Assembly: GCA_003645975.1 (NCBI GenBank)
Contig: QNDP01000028.1
Location: forward strand, 1 to 9,920
DNA: 9,920 nucleotides
Direction: 5' to 3'
Origin: Candidatus Hydrothermota bacterium
GTDB lineage: Bacteria > Hydrothermota > Hydrothermia > B15-G9
Shown: piece after piece, positions 6,750 to 9,920 of the stretch
How positions within the stretch are numbered: position 1 is the stretch's first letter
Layout: the number at the start of each line of letters is the position of its first letter
Program-made: the position numbers and the translations under genes
The notes under the pieces: model-generated
What the model saw: the letters and a program-made list of their open reading frames with translations, nothing else
The model's database searches: none
Told to the model about the DNA's origin: nothing

Positions 6750-7539
6750 GCGTGGGAAGCCGATCATCGGCGTGGTGCATCTGATGCCGCTGCCGGGCAG
6801 CCTGAACTACGATGGCGGATGGCCTGACAGGATTTTGGAGCGTGCGGTCCACGATGCCGCAGCGCTCGTCGGGGGCGGCGTTGACGGCATAATCATCGAA
6901 AACTTTGGGGACGCACCTTTTACGAAATCAAGGGTGATGCCGCATGTCGCAGCGATGATGGCTGTGGTCGCAAAAGAAATTGCATCGAAATTCGATGTTC
7001 CGTTAGGCATCAATGTGCTGCGCAACGATGCGATCACGGCCTTCGCTGTGGCAGCAGCCGCAGGCGCAAGGTTCATCCGCTCAAATATCTGGATCAGCGC
7101 CGCAGCGACCGATCAAGGGATCATAGAAGGCGTGGCATACGAGGCGCTAATTTACCGAAAGATTTTGGGATTTCCGAACATAGCGGTTTTCGCCGATGTC
7201 GCAGTCAAACACTCCGCTCCGATCGGTGTGAGACCGCTTGAAGAGCTTGTCGTCGAAGCGGTTGAGCGCGGCGGCGCTGATGCCGTCATAATCACAGGTT
7301 CACAGACAGGCCGACCACCGTCTCCTGAAACTCTGGCAGAGCTTAAGTCCAAAATCCCAAAAGATGTCCCGGTCATTGTCGGAAGTGGCGTGAATCCGGA
7401 AAATGCGGTTCAGTTCGCAAGATATGCCGACGGTTTCATCATCGGAACCTACTTCAAGAGGGATGGCGTTACCACTAATCCAGTTGATCGACTTAGGGTT
7501 ATCGAGTTGGTGGAATTGATAAGGCGGGCTGTTCCATAA
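6715..7539 (+). CDS. BtpA/SgcQ family TIM-barrel protein
   Basis: This 274-residue cytoplasmic protein belongs to the BtpA family (PF03437), a TIM-barrel group. BtpA itself is needed for stable photosystem I in cyanobacteria, and SgcQ sits in an E. coli sugar-utilisation cluster. Most members, including those of non-photosynthetic bacteria and archaea, have no proven reaction. Visible family motifs are GVVHLMPLPGS (19-29), IENFGDAPF (61-69), VPLGINVLRNDA (95-106), FADVAVKHS (159-167), ITGSQTGRPP (193-202), VGSGVNPEN (222-230) and DGFIIGTYFK (239-248). The last two look like the phosphate-binding loops of barrel strands 7-8, which suggests a phosphorylated ligand. Nothing else in the window suggests photosynthesis. 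The overlap with the HAD gene implies translational coupling and perhaps a shared pathway, but that is inference. Confidence 0.92.
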   Translation: MSSKLSKKLGIKRGKPIIGVVHLMPLPGSLNYDGGWPDRILERAVHDAAALVGGGVDGIIIENFGDAPFTKSRVMPHVAAMMAVVAKEIASKFDVPLGINVLRNDAITAFAVAAAAGARFIRSNIWISAAATDQGIIEGVAYEALIYRKILGFPNIAVFADVAVKHSAPIGVRPLEELVVEAVERGGADAVIITGSQTGRPPSPETLAELKSKIPKDVPVIVGSGVNPENAVQFARYADGFIIGTYFKRDGVTTNPVDRLRVIELVELIRRAVP

Positions 7540-7560
7540 TTTCGCCTTCCAATCGGCTCA

Positions 7561-7574
7561 CGAACTTGAGTTCC
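7561..7574. promoter_or_regulatory. Short dyad CGAAC-N4-GTTC upstream of murC (LexA-box-like)
   Basis: CGAACTTGAGTTCC sits 21 bases before the murC start in the only non-coding gap of the operon. It contains GAAC-N4-GTTC, the core of the Gram-positive and actinobacterial LexA operator (CGAAC-N4-GTTCG), with only the last G missing. No promoter is evident beside it, and murC is not a usual SOS gene, so a chance match is quite possible. Confidence 0.2.
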
Positions 7575-7594
7575 TGAAACAATCGGAGGATGTT

Positions 7595-8959
7595 ATGAAA
7601 TTTGGCAAATTTAAAAGGCTTCATTTTGTCGGCATAGGCGGCTCCGGGATGAGCGGCATCGCTGAGGTCCTCCACAATCTCGGCTTCCAGATAACCGGTT
7701 CCGACCTCAAATCGTCCCAGATCACAAAACGGTTGGAATCACTCGGAATCAAAATAACTTACGGGCATAGACCCGAAAATGTCGAAGATGCCGATGTGGT
7801 GGTCATATCCTCTGCAATACCGGATGACAATGTCGAAGTTGTTCATGCCATGGAACTTAAAATTCCAGTCATAAAACGGGCGGAGATGCTCGCTGAGTTG
7901 ATGCGCATGAAATATTCGATCGCTGTATCCGGGGCGCATGGTAAGACGACGACGACATCGATGATAGCTGAAGTTCTTGAAAATGCTGGACTTGACCCGA
8001 CAGTTGTGGTCGGCGGCAGGATAAGGGGACTCGGCACAGGCGGGAAGCTTGGACAAAGCGAATACCTTGTGGCAGAGGCTGATGAATCCGACAAATCGTT
8101 CCTGCAACTCTTTCCAACAATTGCGGTGATAACGAATGTCGATGAGGAACATCTCGACAATTACGGCACTTTCGACGCAATAAAAAGTGCATTCGTCCAG
8201 TTCGCCAACAGGGTGCCGTTCTTCGGTTTGGCAATCGTCAACCTCGACGACCCCGGTGCACGGGACATTTTGCCGAGAATCAAGCGTCGGGTCATGACCT
8301 ACGGGTTGATCCGTCAGGCGGATGTTCATGCGCGCGAGGTCAAACTTGACGGTCTAACCTCTTCGTTCCGAGCGTATTATCGGGACATGTTCCTTGCCGA
8401 GGTCAAACTGCATGTTCCGGGATTGCACAATGTCAAAAATGCGCTCACCGCATTTGCAGTCGGAATCGAGTTGGAACTCGACATGCGGACGGTCGCAGAT
8501 GCGCTCGGCAATTTCAAGGGCGTGATGCGGCGTTTTGAACTGAAGGGCGAACGCAACGGCGTAACGGTCGTCGATGACTACGGACATCATCCAAGCGAGA
8601 TCGACGCTGTGCTCAAGTCCGCAAGGTTATACTGGCAGGGACGAATCGTCGTCGTGTTCCAGCCACATCGTTACACACGGACAAAATTCCTGCACAAAAA
8701 GTTCGGCCCTGTGTTCAACGAGGCCGATGTGGTGCTCATATTGCCGATCTATCCGGCTGGCGAGAAACCGATCGAGGGCGTCTCATCGAAGTTGATCTAT
8801 GATGCAGTTCGAGAGGCCGGCCATCGCGATGTGAGACTTGTCGAAAGTTTCGACGAGGTCTTGGAGATTTTGGACAACGAGCTGAAACCCGGTGACCTGC
8901 TGATCACGCTCGGAGCAGGCGATGTGTGGAAGGTCGGAGACAGGTTCCTGAAGGCATAA
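7595..8959 (+). CDS. murC: UDP-N-acetylmuramate--L-alanine ligase
   Basis: MurC joins L-alanine to UDP-MurNAc with ATP, the first amino-acid addition in peptidoglycan precursor synthesis, in the cytoplasm. All three Mur-ligase domains are present in 454 residues. The N-terminal Rossmann domain has GIGGSGMSGIAEVL (13-26). The central ATPase domain has AHGKTTTT (114-121), EADESD (161-166) and TNVDEEHLDNY (180-190). The C-terminal part has PGLHNVKNALTA (275-286), RRFELKGE (312-319), DDYGHHPSEI (327-336) and FQPHRYTRT (355-363). These pick MurC over Mpl, MurD, MurE and MurF. The start has CGGAGGA at 7584-7590, four bases upstream. It follows the BtpA-family gene by 55 bases on the same strand. 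The neighbours are not the usual dcw genes (murG, murB, ftsQ). Confidence 0.97.
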   Translation: MKFGKFKRLHFVGIGGSGMSGIAEVLHNLGFQITGSDLKSSQITKRLESLGIKITYGHRPENVEDADVVVISSAIPDDNVEVVHAMELKIPVIKRAEMLAELMRMKYSIAVSGAHGKTTTTSMIAEVLENAGLDPTVVVGGRIRGLGTGGKLGQSEYLVAEADESDKSFLQLFPTIAVITNVDEEHLDNYGTFDAIKSAFVQFANRVPFFGLAIVNLDDPGARDILPRIKRRVMTYGLIRQADVHAREVKLDGLTSSFRAYYRDMFLAEVKLHVPGLHNVKNALTAFAVGIELELDMRTVADALGNFKGVMRRFELKGERNGVTVVDDYGHHPSEIDAVLKSARLYWQGRIVVVFQPHRYTRTKFLHKKFGPVFNEADVVLILPIYPAGEKPIEGVSSKLIYDAVREAGHRDVRLVESFDEVLEILDNELKPGDLLITLGAGDVWKVGDRFLKA

Positions 8960-9212
8960 GCTCGGCAGCGCCAGCCGACGACATCTCGAATCCATCAGGG
9001 TATAAACCGAGCCTTCATCCTTCCCCTCTGGGGCAGAATGGGAGCTCCCCCTCAATCGAGAACGGTCAAGTTCCTTATCAGCAAAAACCAAAGCCAAATT
9101 TTCACACAAATTCCTTCATCACAAACAAAGTTATCAATAGCTTTAAGTCGCTTGGATCTTTCGTGTTAAGGGGATGCAACCGCTGCGTAACTCCTTTAAA
9201 ATTTGACCCGTC
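8960..9212. other. Intergenic region before the NACHT gene, with short palindromes
   Basis: These 253 bases contain TCGGC/GCCGA just after the murC stop (8962-8978), CCCC-TCT-GGGG (9023-9033) and the perfect 10-base palindrome GGGAGCTCCC (9040-9049). An AT-rich stretch follows (about 9075-9150). None of the hairpins has a trailing T-run, so no terminator is called. The open frames here lack ribosome binding sites and family likeness. No tRNA or other RNA is seen. Confidence 0.45.
9197..9202 (+). promoter_or_regulatory. Candidate -10 box of the NACHT gene, near-leaderless
   Basis: TAAAAT (five of six matches) ends ten bases before ATG 9213, placing transcription start about 3-5 bases before the start codon. 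The start has no Shine-Dalgarno sequence. No good -35 lies at the proper distance (ATGCAA at 9174-9179 is poor), so the call is weak. Confidence 0.3.
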
Positions 9213-9920
9213 ATGAACTTCGAGGATAGAGGTCGGGTTGAGTATTTGAGGCTTCTGATCGATGCCTCCAAGTATCTGGATTTTAGGGGCGTGCCGCAGG
9301 TCAGGCGAATCGTCCTCTTTGAACTCAATGACCTGTTTGTCCCGCTCAACGGCATCATCGAACGCAGGGAGAGGTTTGAGCCGTCGAAGTTTCTGCCGTC
9401 TGAAATTGAAAATGAGGAATACCTTCCGCCTGAGATGCGCGAACGGTTCAGGCGCGAGTTCTACCGTGAGACCGTCCAGACCGAGCCTGTGCCGATGGCC
9501 GATGTTATCTCGAAATACGACGAGATCGTGATCTTGGGCGATCCCGGTTCAGGCAAATCCACAACGCTCAAACACATCGCATTTTCGCTGGCCAAGAAGC
9601 TGCTCGGCGAAGGCGAATCGATTTATGACCTGCCCGATGAGGTCGTTCCCATCCCGATAACGCTCAGGTTCTTCGCAAAGTGGCTCCGCGAGGGCAAAAT
9701 CAATTCGCTCGAAGATTACATCAAGCAGTTTGTCGCCAGCGACTTATACGAGATCAAATCGACTCTTGACCGCTGGCTTGAGTATCCGTCCGAAAGCGAT
9801 TCGGAAGTCCGAAGGAAGATAGCGAGGATTGGGAGATTCCTTGACGAAACGATAAAATCAGGCAGGGCGATCGTCCTTCTGGACGGGCTTGACGAGGTCG
9901 AAGCGGGCGACCTGCGGAAC
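9213..9920 (+). CDS. NACHT-domain STAND NTPase, N-terminal 236 residues (cut by window edge)
   Basis: This is the start of a signal-transduction NTPase with a NACHT module. The frame is open to the right edge. ATG 9213 is the first start after an in-frame TGA at 9204-9206, so the N-terminus is well placed. Residues 9-46 carry a YLRLLIDASKYLDFRGV...DLFVPL block that commonly opens bacterial NACHT proteins. A charged linker follows (about 47-100). The NTPase begins with Walker A ILGDPGSGKSTTLKH (107-121; Lys115) and reaches Walker B AIVLLDGLDEV (219-229; Asp224 plus the NACHT-type DGLDE acidic pair). The C-terminal sensor (often HEAT, LRR or TPR repeats, or a formylglycine-generating-enzyme-like domain) is outside the window, and no separate N-terminal effector domain is visible. 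Characterised relatives (bNACHT, Avs) defend against phage. That role is possible here but not shown, since the visible neighbours are housekeeping genes. Confidence 0.92.
   Translation, partial: MNFEDRGRVEYLRLLIDASKYLDFRGVPQVRRIVLFELNDLFVPLNGIIERRERFEPSKFLPSEIENEEYLPPEMRERFRREFYRETVQTEPVPMADVISKYDEIVILGDPGSGKSTTLKHIAFSLAKKLLGEGESIYDLPDEVVPIPITLRFFAKWLREGKINSLEDYIKQFVASDLYEIKSTLDRWLEYPSESDSEVRRKIARIGRFLDETIKSGRAIVLLDGLDEVEAGDLRN

Noticed and set aside
7595..8959. Mpl (murein tripeptide ligase) as the identity of the Mur ligase
   Set aside because: The EADESD, TNVDEEHLDNY, DDYGHHPSEI and FQPHRYTRT motifs and the 454-residue length fit MurC well. I see nothing specific to Mpl.
8962..8978. TCGGC/GCCGA hairpin after murC as an intrinsic terminator
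   Set aside because: The stem is five base pairs with a seven-base loop and no T-run, which is below what an intrinsic terminator needs.
9121..9140. TTATCAATA as a DnaA box
   Set aside because: It departs from TTATNCACA at several positions, is a single copy, and no origin-linked genes are nearby.
8926..9216. 96-codon frame on + across the murC end and the following gap
   Set aside because: It begins inside murC, has a low-complexity Ser/Pro/Asn-rich translation and no ribosome binding site. It is treated as chance.

Overview
The window reads as chromosomal DNA of a Gram-negative-type (diderm) bacterium whose phylum I cannot fix from sequence alone. The clues are a large periplasmic Slt70-type lytic transglycosylase, a complete MurC, an exported protein with a signal peptide, and mid-range base composition with no marked local shift. 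Gene density is high and most starts can be placed. There are no rRNA or tRNA genes, insertion sequences or CRISPR arrays that I can support.

Layout, left to right. (1) The 3' part of an alkaline-phosphatase-superfamily (type I phosphodiesterase) gene on + runs in from the left edge and ends at 841. (2) A 372-base convergent intergenic stretch (842-1213) holds several nested inverted repeats but no believable gene. (3) A minus-strand group follows, transcribed right to left: a diacylglycerol/lipid kinase (3974-4894), dephospho-CoA kinase CoaE (3282-3947) and a 660-residue lytic transglycosylase (1214-3196). (4) A divergent control region (4895-5148) has a good sigma70-like promoter on + and a weaker one on - that would give an almost leaderless kinase mRNA. 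(5) A plus-strand operon follows: an unrecognised exported protein (5149-6024), a HAD-family hydrolase overlapping it by 4 bases (ATGA), a BtpA/SgcQ-family TIM-barrel protein overlapping the HAD gene by 35 bases, and murC after a 55-base gap. (6) A 253-base gap with short palindromes (8960-9212) precedes the 5' part of a NACHT-type STAND NTPase (9213 to the right edge), which is cut by the window.

Cell-envelope work is the common thread: MurC adds L-Ala to UDP-MurNAc, the transglycosylase cleaves finished murein, the lipid kinase phosphorylates membrane lipid, and one exported protein has no known role. CoaE (coenzyme A synthesis), the HAD protein and the BtpA-like protein are cytoplasmic and metabolic.

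The most interesting item is the NACHT NTPase at the right edge. Bacterial relatives are intracellular sensors, several of them anti-phage, and its C-terminal sensor half lies outside the window. Secondary items are the unrecognised exported protein that leads the HAD-BtpA-MurC operon, a LexA-box-like dyad just upstream of murC, two starts that look leaderless, and a structured-looking intergenic region at about 1064-1188. I see no complete new system inside these boundaries.
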